From Cymodocea nodosa (taxonomy: Eukaryota > Streptophyta > Magnoliopsida > Alismatales > Cymodoceaceae), in contig CM072337.1 in NCBI GenBank assembly GCA_036874045.1, positions 7,130,001-7,194,000 of the forward strand: a stretch of 64,000 nucleotides of DNA. The letters are read 5' to 3'. Shown one piece after another: positions 34,450 through 46,711 of this stretch. The notes beneath the pieces are model-generated. The model ran no database searches and had not been told where the DNA came from. It saw nothing but the letters and a program-made list of their open reading frames with translations. The first letter of the stretch is position 1. Each line of letters begins with the position of its first letter. Made by a program: the position numbers and the translations under genes.

Positions 34450-35988
34450 TGTAAGATCATATGGCTACACAAGAGGGGGGTGAATTGTGTTTTTCAACAT
34501 TTTCGATTATAATTGAAACTTCAAAATTAAAAACAAGTCGAGACACTGTTTTCATAAAATCATTTTTATTCAAGGTTTCAATTACAATATACAATTCAAT
34601 TCTCCTCAGAAATTGTAGATACAATTATATATCGATACCATGTTTCATCTATACAATTTCGTAACTATAAACAGAGAAAGCTAATTTATGAAATTTAAAA
34701 TATTTCTCCCTATTTGAGATCTTTCTTCTTCTTCTTCTTCTTCTTCTTTTTCTTCTTCAACAATTCTTCAGTGACAAATATCTGACTTTCTCTACTTCAC
34801 CGAATTTACTTTCTCCTAATACTTCAGATCTTTAGTGACATAAATCTGACCTTTTCTGCTTCACTAAATTTTCTTCGATCTGAGAGCTTTTCCCCGAAAG
34901 GTGTTTTTGATCCCTGAAAAGATATTTTGTTTGGTGTGTAGGGATAACTAATCAATGAGAATTCTATGCCTTTTATATTGTATCTTCACTTCATGCATAT
35001 CCTCCACGTTTAATCACCACTAGTTTTCCACTTCTTCACATCTTCTCTTTTTCCTTCATCGAAATACACACATTCTGACCCACGTTTACATTTCAAATTT
35101 TCTTTAATCATCAATCCTAGATCTCTGAAAAATTTCCTGCAAAATAAACTTTCTTGTCCAAAATTTTTCATCAAGTGTAATAGGAAGTCCTTACTTTAAT
35201 GTTAACTAAACGAGTAAAACAAGTAGATATATAACTTAACGTTTCTAACTTAACGAGTTCCTCATGTGCCAACTCACGTGACAAGTACTGTAGCTAACTC
35301 AATGAACTAAGTCTGTGGTGTTACGCTAACTCAATGAACAAGCTTCGTGGTGTTACGATAACTCAATGAACCAACTCTGTTGTGTTACAGATAACTCAAC
35401 GAACTAGTAATAAACAAATGTTTTTATAATAAGAATTTTACCACCTGCAATAATAACAACTTAAGTTTATAATGCTAACCTAACGTGTTGCCTTAGTGTT
35501 CAATATAGCAACTCAACGCATGTAGTTATGTTAACTTAATGAGTTAAACATGTGCAACTCACGTGATACAATATAACATTTGTAACCTTTAATTTCACCA
35601 TGTGTACAACACTAACTTAATGAGTTCATCTCTTCTTTTACTCACTAACTTAACAAGTTCTCACGTGACCTTTACACGAATAAAACTCTAACTTAACGAG
35701 TTGTCTAAATGTGCACTATTCATGATATAGAAAATATAACTTTAAAATATATCATGCTTTTCAATAAAAATACATGTTAACTTAACGTTTAGTTAAATGA
35801 GAAATTAATGTAATGAAACAGCTAGTTATTTAACTTAGTATAATTTCAGATCCAATACAGACAAGTATTTATATCAGTAAATTTTTTTGTATTAATTGAT
35901 ATATTTAATTTCCTTTCACAAGAAATAGTAATTGAGCAAATATGATTACTTTCATTCAGCACACATCATCAAAACAAAATACTCAACA
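34450..35988 (-). repeat. 3' LTR of Copia D1 (LTR C family, 1.54 kb)
   Basis: Plus-strand ends are TGTAAGATCATATGGC and ATACTCAACA. It is a reverse match to 8487-10098. A CTT microsatellite is at 34727-34757. The U3 side has GTTGAGTTA-type motifs and CACGTG boxes. The left flank GTTTA would be the target duplication, and its partner is outside the window. Confidence 0.9.
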
Positions 35989-36370
35989 ATCTCCCCCTTT
36001 TTGATGATGACAAAATCATATTAAATCAATTATGAAATATATTTAACTCAACAAAGCACTTTCGTTGGGTTAACTTTTAATTCAACAAACAAGTTTATTG
36101 AGTTAAGTTAACATAAGCTTATTTCTATTGTTTGTGTAAAATTCACCTCTCAGAAATAAAACTTTCAAATGTCAATAATTACATAAGTATCTTTTAGATT
36201 TTAATAACCATATAATTATCTTTCAGATTATATTATCATATGTCAGATTACAATAACCACTTAAATATCATCTCCCTTTATAATATATGCAATTAAAATC
36301 ATAATCATCTTGTTCTTTTGAATTTATAATCATCTCCCCCTTTTTGTCATTAAACAAAAAAATGATTACA
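35989..36370 (-). other. Polypurine tract region of Copia D1, with a second copy
   Basis: The complement ATCTCCCCCTTTTTGATGAT touches the LTR. A second copy, ATCTCCCCCTTTTTGTCATT, lies about 345 bp inside. The same pair occurs in D2 (24108 and about 24345), F (52647 and about 52893) and, closer together, E. The tract primes plus-strand DNA synthesis. AAAAAGGGGGAGAT at this place is typical of SIRE-type elements. Confidence 0.75.
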
Positions 36371-36539
36371 CAATATATAAATCGAGAGGTATATTTACAG
36401 CAAAGCTTTTTGTAAACAATAATAAGAATTGTAACCATTTAAAGAAAAAAATGTATTGCTCAAATAATCAAACAATAAATACAAACATTACATTTTGTAT
36501 TTAGATACAAGCAAACAGACAAATGACTTGACATTTATC

Positions 36540-38860
36540 TATTCCTCCTAAGGATATCACTAATAGCATTACATATTTTATCTCGTAGATGCTTAATATC
36601 ATTTCTGATTTCATTAAGCACATCATCTAGGGAAGGAGGTAGCTAGGGTTGTTCTACTTGAACTGAATAACTTAGTTGTATAGGTGATTGTATTTGTTCT
36701 GTACATTCTGGTTGTTGTTGTTGTTGTTGATGAGGTTGAGGTTGATACATGGCTTGGAATCTTTGCAAATCTTTTACACTAAAAGCTCTCATGCCTTTAG
36801 TTTTAGAGGGCCAGTTGGATAAATTTAATTGGTTTGCAAGGAGTCTACATATAGCATTACCAAAAAATAACTTTGAACTCATATGTTGTAGTTGAGAAAT
36901 GAAAACATCAAACCAATTGATTTGAATTCTGTTCAGTAAACCATAGTTGCATATAAACAACTTCTGCTGACTTCGATATTGTGTCCAACTCTCTAAAATA
37001 AATTGGCATGCAGGATATTTGCAATAAACCTTACCTCTGCATTTAGATTTTCCATTAACCTCATTTCACTATATACATCGGGAATCTTTGATAGCGAGTG
37101 AATGTCCCATTCCAACTGTCTAATCATGTCAAATCTATTTGTAACAACAATACCTTCATTCTTCAATCCTAAAACTTCAAAAATTAATTCAAGAGACAAA
37201 GTGAACTCCTGTTGATTTATTTGAGTTGTTAGTAAATTGTCATTCTTGACCAGATTGCTATAAAAAGCTACAATAAGGTCTTTGTATTGCTTCCATTTTG
37301 TTTCAACTAGCAAGAATTGAATTAAGCATTGAAACTCAAGTAGATCTCTTATTTCCATCAAATTTCTGAACTTTATTGGACGAGCATGCAGAATTTGACA
37401 TGTAATCAGATTATTGTATTTCTACAATGCTTCCTCAGATCTAAAATGAATTGAATTACCTTGAATGTGTAATACATTATATAAGGTGATATCTGAAGCC
37501 TTAATTCAGAATTTAATTCATCTTCAGGAACCTCTTCTTCAAAATGAATGTCATGTTGTTCCTCTAAGAAATTATTTTCTTGAAGCTGCGTATGTAGGCT
37601 TGATTCTCTAGCTTCAACAGTATAAGGAACATCTTCAATATGCTCAACATTCATCTGTTCAGTCTCTATAGAATGTTTAGAGTTCACTTTTTCCACAAAT
37701 TCTACAACCAGTGTATTTGTTTGTAATTTTTCATTTTGTTCAACAGATATCTCCATTGATACAAGTTGTGAATTCTCAAACTCTACTTCTATAGATTCTA
37801 AAGAAGGTTGATTAACATTAAGCTCTTCTGGAGTCTTATCTTTTTCAATATCCGCTACTCCAAACAATCTAGCATGTGAACTAGTTACTACCTCAAGATT
37901 TTCAATTATATATGCAATAACTTGTTGTATGTCAATTTCCTGATGCTCTGATTGTTCAATTGCTGCATCATCAGGGCTTGAACTAATAGAAAAACTTGAA
38001 CTTATATTTGACTTGGATTTCTTTTCAAGTTTTCTAGTAAGAGAAAATAAAGTCTCATTATCTTCATCAGTTTCAGTATGCTCAGAATTGCTGAGTTTTT
38101 CAGATGCACTAAAAAGAACAATGTCTAGGCATACATTGTCCTTTGGAAATAAATCCTCATCTGATTTTTCTTTTCCAGTAGACTTTGTTTCCTTAGACAT
38201 AATTTTCCTGACTTTTCTTCTTCTATAACAAGTTAGTTTCTCTTCTTCAAGTATTGTTGTTTTCTTTTGAAATTGTTTCATAAAAGTTTTCTAGTTCAAT
38301 TCTTCTAAGGCACTTTCTATAACTATTGCCTTTCAAAGTCCTTCAACTTTTCTTTTATCCACAACAATATTTGTTTGTTTTTCTTTTGAATACAAAGGAG
38401 TAGGAATAGCAGATTCATGTTCTTCCTCAAATGCATGTAGTCATGTATCACTTATAGGTGTTTGAGGAATTCTAGTTGATGAACCTACACATTTTTCCAT
38501 ATATTTAGCATACTATTCCAAAAATGCAATTTCGACACACTTCATTCTATATTCTCTATAAAATTTGCTTCTAATACCCATGTATTTTATACTTTCATCC
38601 GTATTATGAAGTTCTAGTCTAACTTCATTCAGTATTCCTTCAGGAAAGAAGTATTCACTATATATTTTTGCTAACCTTTTGTGCACTTGAAGTATTTTCT
38701 TAAACCAAGCTCGTGGAACTTTATCATTGTCTATTTCTTTTCCCTTTCCATCTCCTTTGCTTTTGCCTTTTCCTTTGCCATGACCTTTGTAGAACTTAGA
38801 GACCATCGTCGCAAGATGTAACAACAACAAGCGGGAAAGATTTTTAGACAAAGTTTATGA
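36540..38860 (-). pseudogene. Extra ORF of Copia D1, after pol (fossil)
   Basis: Four open stretches in the element's orientation (38513-38851, 37406-38281, 36993-37361, 36643-36960). In order they encode a basic start (GKGKGKSKGDGKGKE) with FKKILQVHKRLAKIYSEYFF; a long acidic Glu/Ser-rich region; a more globular part with DLIVAFYSNL, FTLSLELIFEVLGLKNEG and WDIHSLSKIPDVY; and a C-terminal part with LNRIQINWFDVF and a Gln-rich tail. The globular part resembles sequences annotated as putative plant transposon protein. I see no signal peptide or membrane segment, so there is no support for an envelope. Its place after pol equals that of the env-like ORF of SIRE1. About three or more breaks. Confidence 0.65.
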
Positions 38861-40380
38861 ATAACCTAAGTGCCCGTATAATAAGTGTTTAAATAGGGTT
38901 TTAGGCGACTAACTCAACTAGTATAAAAGTCGAGTTTGGATTTTAAATGAATATTGAATACAGTTTATTCAATCAAGATACTTGAAATATTTAAGTATAA
39001 CTCGTTGAGTTAACTAACCTAACAAGTAAAACGTTATCTAGAGGTAGTTTTACACATTACCTTACATAACATAATGTTTAATTAATACACTTTACCAAAC
39101 ACAAGTTTCAAATGCTTTCAACTGAAACCTTGCGAAGACAACACACAAGCTATAGTTAACATATATAAAACATCATCTTGAGAGCATTGTAAACTATTCT
39201 AATATTCTTTTTATGAATCTAAAAATAGTTTGTTTGTCTTTTAAATTGTTTCATCAAGATCTTTAAACGACTAAAATCAGATTAACCAAGATTTATATTC
39301 TGAATTATATTAATCTATTTTGGACATTGTTATTCCTCCCCCTACAAATATACTTCAAATATATTCAATAACATACAAAATCTACTTGTATAAAAATAGA
39401 TGTTAATTATAACTATACTTTAAGTTTTCGTTTTAGAAGATTTCTGTCATCCTTAATTCATCAAAAATGATTTCAAGAATCAACTCCAATAGTATATGAA
39501 TCAAAACATAACTTTAAACTTAATATGATTAACTCAAGGAGAATAAAAGAATGTATCTCAAATAAATATTTTCAAAAGTACTAATGTTGACTCAATAAAT
39601 CAGCAGTCATATTGGTAGAAACTATATTCGATTCAAAGATATCTGTAGTTAATGAAACAACTTTTATCTTTTCAAAATAGTAAATATTGATAATTTTCTT
39701 TAAAAGTAAGTTTGAAAAGCTTGAATCATACAAGAGCTTTCTAATGTACCTATGTAATGAGCTTTCAGTCAACAACCCCTGGTTTGATCAAGACATTAGG
39801 TTGTCAGATTTAAAGAATCCTTTTTGAGGACAACAATCCTTACATATCTATCTACTCAAGTACAAAAGGCTCATAATCAAACTGATCAATAAACTCTCAA
39901 ATATTTTCACTTTGTAAGCACTTTTCCTTTTAAGCACAGTATATATGTATTCCATTAATACAGATGCAATAAAACACAAATCTCATATAATTTTTACGTC
40001 TATGATTTTACTGAAAATATGAATCAATTTCAATAAGCTCATACTTTTGATTAGTAGTTTAAGATGATTTACATATAAATTATTCTATAAGATTAATCAA
40101 TTAAGTCAAATTCATGCATGATCATATGCACTTTCATTGATCCAAAAAACACTTAAACAAAATTTCAGAATTTCAAAGGAATTTAATGTTTTTCACTAAC
40201 ATTTCCACTTAAAATTTTGAAAAACCATTAAACTTTAAAAATAGGTAAAATCAATAAGATACTACAATAATTTTATCATAAATACATAGTATCTTATGTA
40301 GCAATTTAGATATTTATGATAAGTATATAATATCTATGAGATAAACAACATCATCAATAATATTTATCTTTCCTTTTTTT
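38861..40380 (-). other. Noncoding block of Copia D1, similar to part of Gypsy 2
   Basis: No credible gene. Bases about 39400-40130 align with 45120-45900 of Gypsy 2, for example GCTTGAATCATACAAGAGCT and CTCAAGTACAAAAGGCTC. Bases 38880-39060 include TAACTCGTTGAGTTAACTAA-type motifs. The block separates the RNase H end from the extra ORF. Confidence 0.65.
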
Positions 40381-40397
40381 TGTGGAGTCTAAGCATT

Positions 40398-41422
40398 TTA
40401 CACATCACATAACCTACAAATACCCAAATTTAATCTTATGTTACAAAATGTATTTTCATCTAGAGGTTTTGTAAATATATCAACTAATTGATTTTTACTA
40501 GACACAAATCCTAATTTAATTTTTCCTTTAATTACGTTATCTCTTAGAAAATGATGTCTAACCTCTATATGCTTTGCTTTAGAATGTAATACAGGATTTT
40601 TGGAATGATTTATTGCAGAACTACTATCATAATAAATCTCAGTTATATCATAAGATAATCCAAAATCTTCTAAAGTTTGCCTTATCCACAAAATCTGACT
40701 GCAACACAATGCAGCATCAACATATTCAGCTTTAGTGGTTGGAAGTGCTACATAGTTTTGCTTTTTACTAAACCATGACACCAAATTATTTCCCAATAAT
40801 TGACATGTGCCACTAGTACTTTTTCTATTAGACTTCGATCCTACGTAATCAGCATCAGTATATCCTATAAGATCTATTGAACTATCCTTAGAATAATATA
40901 GTCTGAAATTTTTAGTTCCTTGTATATATCAAAATATTCTTTTAACAGCAATTGAGTGTGATTCTTTAGGATTAGATTGAAATCTAGCACAAGCACACAC
41001 AACAAACATAATATCAGGTCTACTAGCTATCAAATAAAGTAAAGAACCAATCATACTTCTGTATTCTCTTTGATCTATTGATTTTCCTATGTCATCAATA
41101 TCTAACTTTAAAGAAGTACTCATAGGAGTTCCTCGAATCCTTGTATCACTAAAATTAAATTTCTTAAGCATTTCATCTGCATATTTTTCCTGATTTAAAA
41201 ATCTACCTTTATCCATTTGCTTAATTTGAAGTCCTAGAAAATATGAAAGTTCTCCTATCATACTCATTTCAAACTCACTAGTCATCTCTTCAAAAAATAT
41301 TTTTATCAGTTTATCAGAAGTTGCTCCAAAGATTATATCACCCACATATATTTGAACAACAATCTAATCTTTATTATCTCTCTTGATAAATAGAGTATGG
41401 TCTACTTTTCCCATGATATATC
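40398..41422 (-). pseudogene. Copia D1 reverse transcriptase C-terminus and RNase H (fossil)
   Basis: RNase H is seen at 40398-40796: SWFSKKQNYVALPTTKAEYV, IYYDSSSAINHSKNPVLHSK, KHIEVRHHFLRDNV and LVDIFTKPLDENTF. RT is at 40929-41345: DIIFGATSD, FFLGLQIKQ-type sequence, [20 protein letters not shown]. The order and motifs are those of Ty1/Copia. Copia F enters at 41423 inside RT, and RT sequence resumes at 59625-59681. A few breaks. Confidence 0.85.
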
Positions 41423-42959
41423 TGTTAGGATCGATAGGCTCACCAGAGGGGGGGTGAATGGTGAAAGTGTGTAGTTTTTAAAATTCTTTTGATGTTGAAT
41501 CGAATGATTCAACAGAAATGTAATGAAATGAAACTAAGAGAATGCAAATCAGTAGAGACAAGAAACACATAGCAAATTTTAGGTGGTTCACCAACTTGGC
41601 TAGTCCACCCCCAAGATTCACTTGGGCTTCATTAAGTGTTTCAACACTTACACACTTGCTTTCAGGTCAAAGCAAGAACCAATTACACAGAAGTTTTCAG
41701 GTATAAACTTCAGTAAACCAACCTCTAGAGTTTTCGGGTCGAAACTCAAACCAACACTGTATGTAGCTTTCAGGTTGAAGCCACGAACCAACAACTTTAA
41801 TCCTTCAATCAGAGTTTTGGCGCACAGTGCTTCTTCTATAGTAGATCTTTTGAATATTCTTCACTGTTTGCAGACTTGAGTGTAAATGGAATTTGGAGTG
41901 TAGCTCTCCGTATCTCCGTTGTCTGTATTTTGTATATATACCTGATATGTACAACGATCATATTTTCCTCCAACGGATGTATTCTACTGTACTTGATTAG
42001 CCACAAGTCCCAATACGGTAAGTGACCGTTCAGAAAATCGTTTCAAGATATCTTACCGATTTTCCTATCCTTCCAGATAGTTAGCTATGCAACTCTCCAA
42101 AGAGTATCTATAACTCCCCGAAAGATCACTTAACCTTTACTGCCAAGTAGGATTCCAGAATATTTAAATGTAAGCTATCATCCAATCGAATACTTATAAC
42201 TGTAACTCACTAAACAATTATATATTTGTCGGATAGTTTGTCTTTGTCAACTTTCCGATTGCTTCAATTTAGCACGTGCATAAAGGGCTGACTTAAGTTT
42301 CAGAAGGTTATCCCAGTAACTCACCGAAATGCTTTAGGATTTCGGATAGTTATTTTTCTAACTCTCCGAAAACTTATTTGAGCCACTCTCTGGAATTCTA
42401 CACATGGGAAATTCAATGACTTAAGTTTCGGATGGTTAAACTGTAACTCACCGAAACTCTTTTGAAATTTCGGATAGTTATCTTTCTAACTTTCTAAAAA
42501 CCCATTTGAGCATCTGTCTAGAATTCTGCACGTGAGAAATTCACTGACTTAAGTTTCGGATAGTTAAATTGTAACTCACTGAAACTCTCTTGAAATTTCG
42601 GATAGTTATCTTTTTAACTCTCTGAAAACTTAAATGATCTTCTTTTTGGAATTCTACACGTGGCAATTTCAATAACTTAAGTTTCGGATAGTTAAACTGT
42701 AACTTACTGAAACTTTCTTTGAAATTTCGGATAGTTATCTAATTCTCCGATTTTCCCTTTTAAGCTTTCAACTATCGACTTCTCCATTTTGCACGTGCAT
42801 AATAAAATGACTTAAGTTCCGGAAAGTTATGCCTGTAACTTATCAAAAAACTCGAATAGTTATCTAACTCTCCGACAAGTCCTTTAAGCTTCCGTTCTAT
42901 ATTTCTGCACGTGGTTTATTGAATGTATTAACTTTCGGATAGTTATACCTGTAACTCTC
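41423..42959 (-). repeat. Left LTR of Copia F, first part
   Basis: Starts TGTTAGGATCG. It holds a hairpin array at 41609-41782 and the U3 motif array from about 41990. The LTR continues at 52299 on the other side of Gypsy 2. Confidence 0.9.
41990..42950 (-). promoter_or_regulatory. U3 array of inverted TTCGGATAGTTA / TAACTCTCCGAA pairs
   Basis: At least eight pairs of TTCGGATAGTTA and TAACTC(A/T)CCGAA half-sites alternate every 50-130 bp, with CACGTG boxes between them (for example TTCTGCACGTGAG). The same array is in the right LTR at 58330-59420. As the U3 of a minus-oriented LTR, this is where the promoter and enhancers are expected. The role in transcription is inference. Confidence 0.55.
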
Positions 42960-44916
42960 TGTTTGTGTTTTCCTAGCACTACACTAGAAAAACTTGGATT
43001 TGTTACTTCTATTTTTACTTAGTTAATTTATCTTTATGCCTATTCTTTCTTTTAGAAGTAAACAAACAACCTTTAATACAATTTAGATATTAATTCCAAT
43101 TTGTACTTTAACTGCAAGTGCATAGTGTCTATTATATCAATGTGCAATGCAGGTCGATCCCATAGGGAATTGCTGACGAATTTAAGAAATGTTTGATTGT
43201 GAACAATTCAAATTTATATGTAATAAGCACTCCGTTGAGTTACAGTTAACTCAACGGACTAAGTTCGTTGAGTTATGGCTAACTCAACGGACTATCCTCG
43301 TGGACTTAAGTTAACTCCATGAGTCTGCCTCTTCTTTATAATACTGCTAGTTACAGAGGAATTCGGCTAACCATTGGGCGATTTCACAGATTGTAAATAA
43401 CATCAATTAAGCTTTTTAATGCTAGTTAACATTGGATTTATCATTAAGCAATACTAACATTCAAATGATTCAAACAATCACCATTAAAATCTTTAAGTTT
43501 TTTTTGTACGAACCAATTTCAGTAAATTGTAAAATTAAAACTAACATAAAACAATCATAAAACTGATACAGATAACATTAATCACGATACAACACAAATA
43601 ATACAACACTCAAATACAACATACAAACAAAGATAAATTGTTTTTGGTATTTTTGTTTTGATGTGAACATGGAAATGGATGAAAGGTGAAATGTAAAGTA
43701 ATCTCACTTGACAGTAAATACTTCCGACACTACTTGCAACGCGATTACACCACTGAAAATTAAACCACTTACACTTCTGTCTCCTCTCCCTATAGAATTG
43801 CGAGTCCAGAATTGCAAGATGATCTCCTCTTCAGCATACAGGCATCAACCCGAAGCCAATGCTAAAAGCTTTACGATCTCCTGAAATATGAGTCGGCGCT
43901 TGGTGAAAATGTCTTCCCTTCCCGCGACGCAATCATTCCTCACAATGGTTGTCAGGCACTGTGTTTGGCTCGGAATCGACCCGACATCAGGCAAGTATCC
44001 TCACAGACCTCCGATGATTGGTGATTATGGTGGTGATAACGATGGTTGGTGTGATACTTCAGAGAATTGCCGATACTGTTTGCAGAAAGCTTTGTGCTCC
44101 TCCTCTGTATACACTAGTCGTCCATCGATCACACTTTCTTCTTTTATTCTTCTTTTCTTTTTTTCTTTTATATTTCTTCAGTAGTAACTACTTCTACTTG
44201 AATGATCGGTTGGATTTCCTTCCTTCAGATCAACGGCGATGCTTCCTTCTCCATGTGCGATTGAATTCCTACGTGATACGTGCAAACGTGGTTTTTCCTT
44301 CTAACTGTCTGTTCCTACAACCGCTACAGTCGCATTTTAGAAAATAACTATAAAATACATGCAATAAAGAAATAAGCCGCTAACCTAACGCGTTACCTTA
44401 GTGTATATTCATGTAACTCAACGCGTGTAGTTATACTAACTTAATGAGTTATAACTTAAGTAAATATACCAGATCTCGACACGTGTCAGCAGTAGTTTAA
44501 ACATAAAATAACATTTCGGAGAGTTACAGGTCTAACTATCCGATGCTTAGATGCATTTTCGGATAGTTACAGCTAACTCACCGAAAATTCACTTAAGACA
44601 TTCATTTTGGTTTCGACACGTGTACATTTGGAAATAATAAAATATTCTCTCTAAACATAACTGTTCGGCAATTTAAACATAACTATCTGAAATATCAAAA
44701 AATTTGGATACTTAAGAATTTCACAACCTGCAACTTACCGACAGTTCATAAATGTACTAAATTAACATTAATTCCCCAAAATTAAGTAGATTATTCAATT
44801 AAAGCATATAATAGTGCAATTATAACATAATGGCTTAATTCTCATATGATAAGCTAAATATTATGCAATTAACCATCATTTAACCGTTAATAATATGCAC
44901 TTTTTCATTCTAAACA
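42960..44916 (-). repeat. 3' LTR of Gypsy 2 (1.96 kb)
   Basis: Plus-strand ends are TGTTTGTGTTTTCC and TTCTAAACA. It contains a GC-richer block (43730-44340) with an antisense open frame at 43888-44184, GTTGAGTTA motifs at 43220-43320, and U3 motif pairs at 44510-44740. Confidence 0.93.
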
Positions 44917-46700
44917 CTTCCCCCATACCTAAATTTTGCTAGTCCCTTAGCAAACTAAGATCTAATTAATTGGTCTTTCAAAAAGTGCTAGAATTAATTC
45001 TTCCTCTTTTGTTTTTTTTCTTCTGTTTAGCATAAACATATATTCTGTATGTTTCAGTAATCAACCTACAAAGATATTTAGAATATATGTAAATTACATA
45101 CAAAGTATATCATCTTTATATAGGTGTTAATTATATTATCGTTTGTTCTTCTTTTCATCATCTGTAATCCTGAATTTTCCAATAAGTTTTCTAGAAGAAA
45201 TTTCAACAACATACGAATCAAAGTACAATCCAATTCAATCTGATTAATACAAGTAGAATAAAGAATTGTATTTCCATTAAACAACTTCAAAAGTCAATTC
45301 CAGATTCATATTTCAACAACTCTAGATAACAGAAAATATACTCGATTCATAAGATATCTGTATTTCACAAAACACTTGTATCTTTTCAGAACAGTATATG
45401 TTTTTTTTCTTTTCTTTTTCTTTTTTTTCTTTTTTTTTTGTGTACTTTAAAAGTTAATTTGACAAGCTTGAATCATACAAGAGCTTTCTAATGTACCCAT
45501 GTAACGAGCTTTCAATCAACAATCCCAGATCTGATCAGGATCTTAGGTTGCCAGATTTTCAAAGTCCTTTTTGAGGTCAACAATCCTTACATACCTATCT
45601 GCTCAAGTACAAAAGGCTCGTGATCAAACAAGTCAATAAACTCTCAAAGTTTTTTTCTTTTTTTCTTTTTTTTTTTCTAAAAATAAATGCACACACAAAA
45701 CAAAGCATTAATCACATACTGTATATGCACGTATTTCATTAATACAGATGTAGTAAAACACCAATCTCATATAATCCTGCTTCTATCATTTACTAAAAAT
45801 ATGAATCATAACAATAAGCTCATACTTTATCTGTAGTTTAATAAGATCTACACATAAATCATTCTACAAGTTCAATCAGTCAAAGTAAATGTATCTTTCA
45901 TCATATGTGTTTCATTTAATCTAGAATTCACATCTCAGCTCCTTCAAGACTTCAGATAATTTTCTGATTAAGCATTAAATATTCTGATTTCATTTTAAAA
46001 TTGTGAAACTGTTAAACTCATGAAATTCAGAAAAATCATAAGATACTATATCTAGATTTACATAAATAATAAATTCTATAGCATCTTTTATAGCCTTCTA
46101 AATATAACATTCAAGCAGTTTATAAAAATTTTACAGTCTCAATTATCGGATAGTTACAACAAGTTCATAAAAATTTTCAATTTCCTCAAAACTTCGCAGT
46201 ACCATTTTAATTCCTTTAATTAACAAACTTACATGCCTGTTACTTTAATTACCTTCCCCCCATACCTACATTTTGCATTGTCCTCAATGTAAAAGATTTG
46301 ACAATAAGTACAGTAATTGTAGCAGGCATGAATAAAGTTTTGTTTGATTTAAAATTCAGGATAAGTAATTGGTTACATACCTTGTTCCATTTGTATCTCT
46401 TTCTACATATTCCGATTTTTGATTCTGAAAAACTTTTCATTCCCAGATAAATACAGAATATAAAACAAAATAACATTTAACAGATATTAATAAATCAGTG
46501 TCTTGTGTGGAACCCAGGCTCCTATGCCTTTGGTGGCTCACAAGCAAGCCAGTTGGTTTCCTAGAACAGATACCAACAAACTGGATTGATATTTTGTTTT
46601 GTTTGTATTTTTTTATAAAATGAACATGAAAAACTTCAAAATTCCTTTTTTTTTCTTCTTTTTTTTTAAAATAAATGCAAAATACACACGTTAAACACAC
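44917..46700 (-). other. Gypsy 2 3' noncoding region with two purine tracts
   Basis: The LTR is followed by CTTCCCCCATACC (the purine tract on the minus strand). A near-identical CTTCCCCCCATACCTACA occurs again at 46253. Between them are T-rich low-complexity runs (45400-45440, 45650-45677) and a block matching Copia D1 39400-40130. No credible gene. Open frames here are low-complexity or shadow frames. Confidence 0.7.
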
Positions 46701-46711
46701 AAAATCACAGC

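Noticed and set aside
34727-34757. CTT run as a polypurine tract
   Set aside because: It is a microsatellite inside the LTR. The true tract is next to the LTR at 35989.
36540-38860. Extra ORF as an envelope gene
   Set aside because: No signal peptide, membrane segment or cysteine-rich surface domain is visible. The composition is acidic, Ser- and Gln-rich.
45078-46476. Small frames in the Gypsy 2 3' region as genes
   Set aside because: Low-complexity, T-rich sequence without motifs or conservation of frame.
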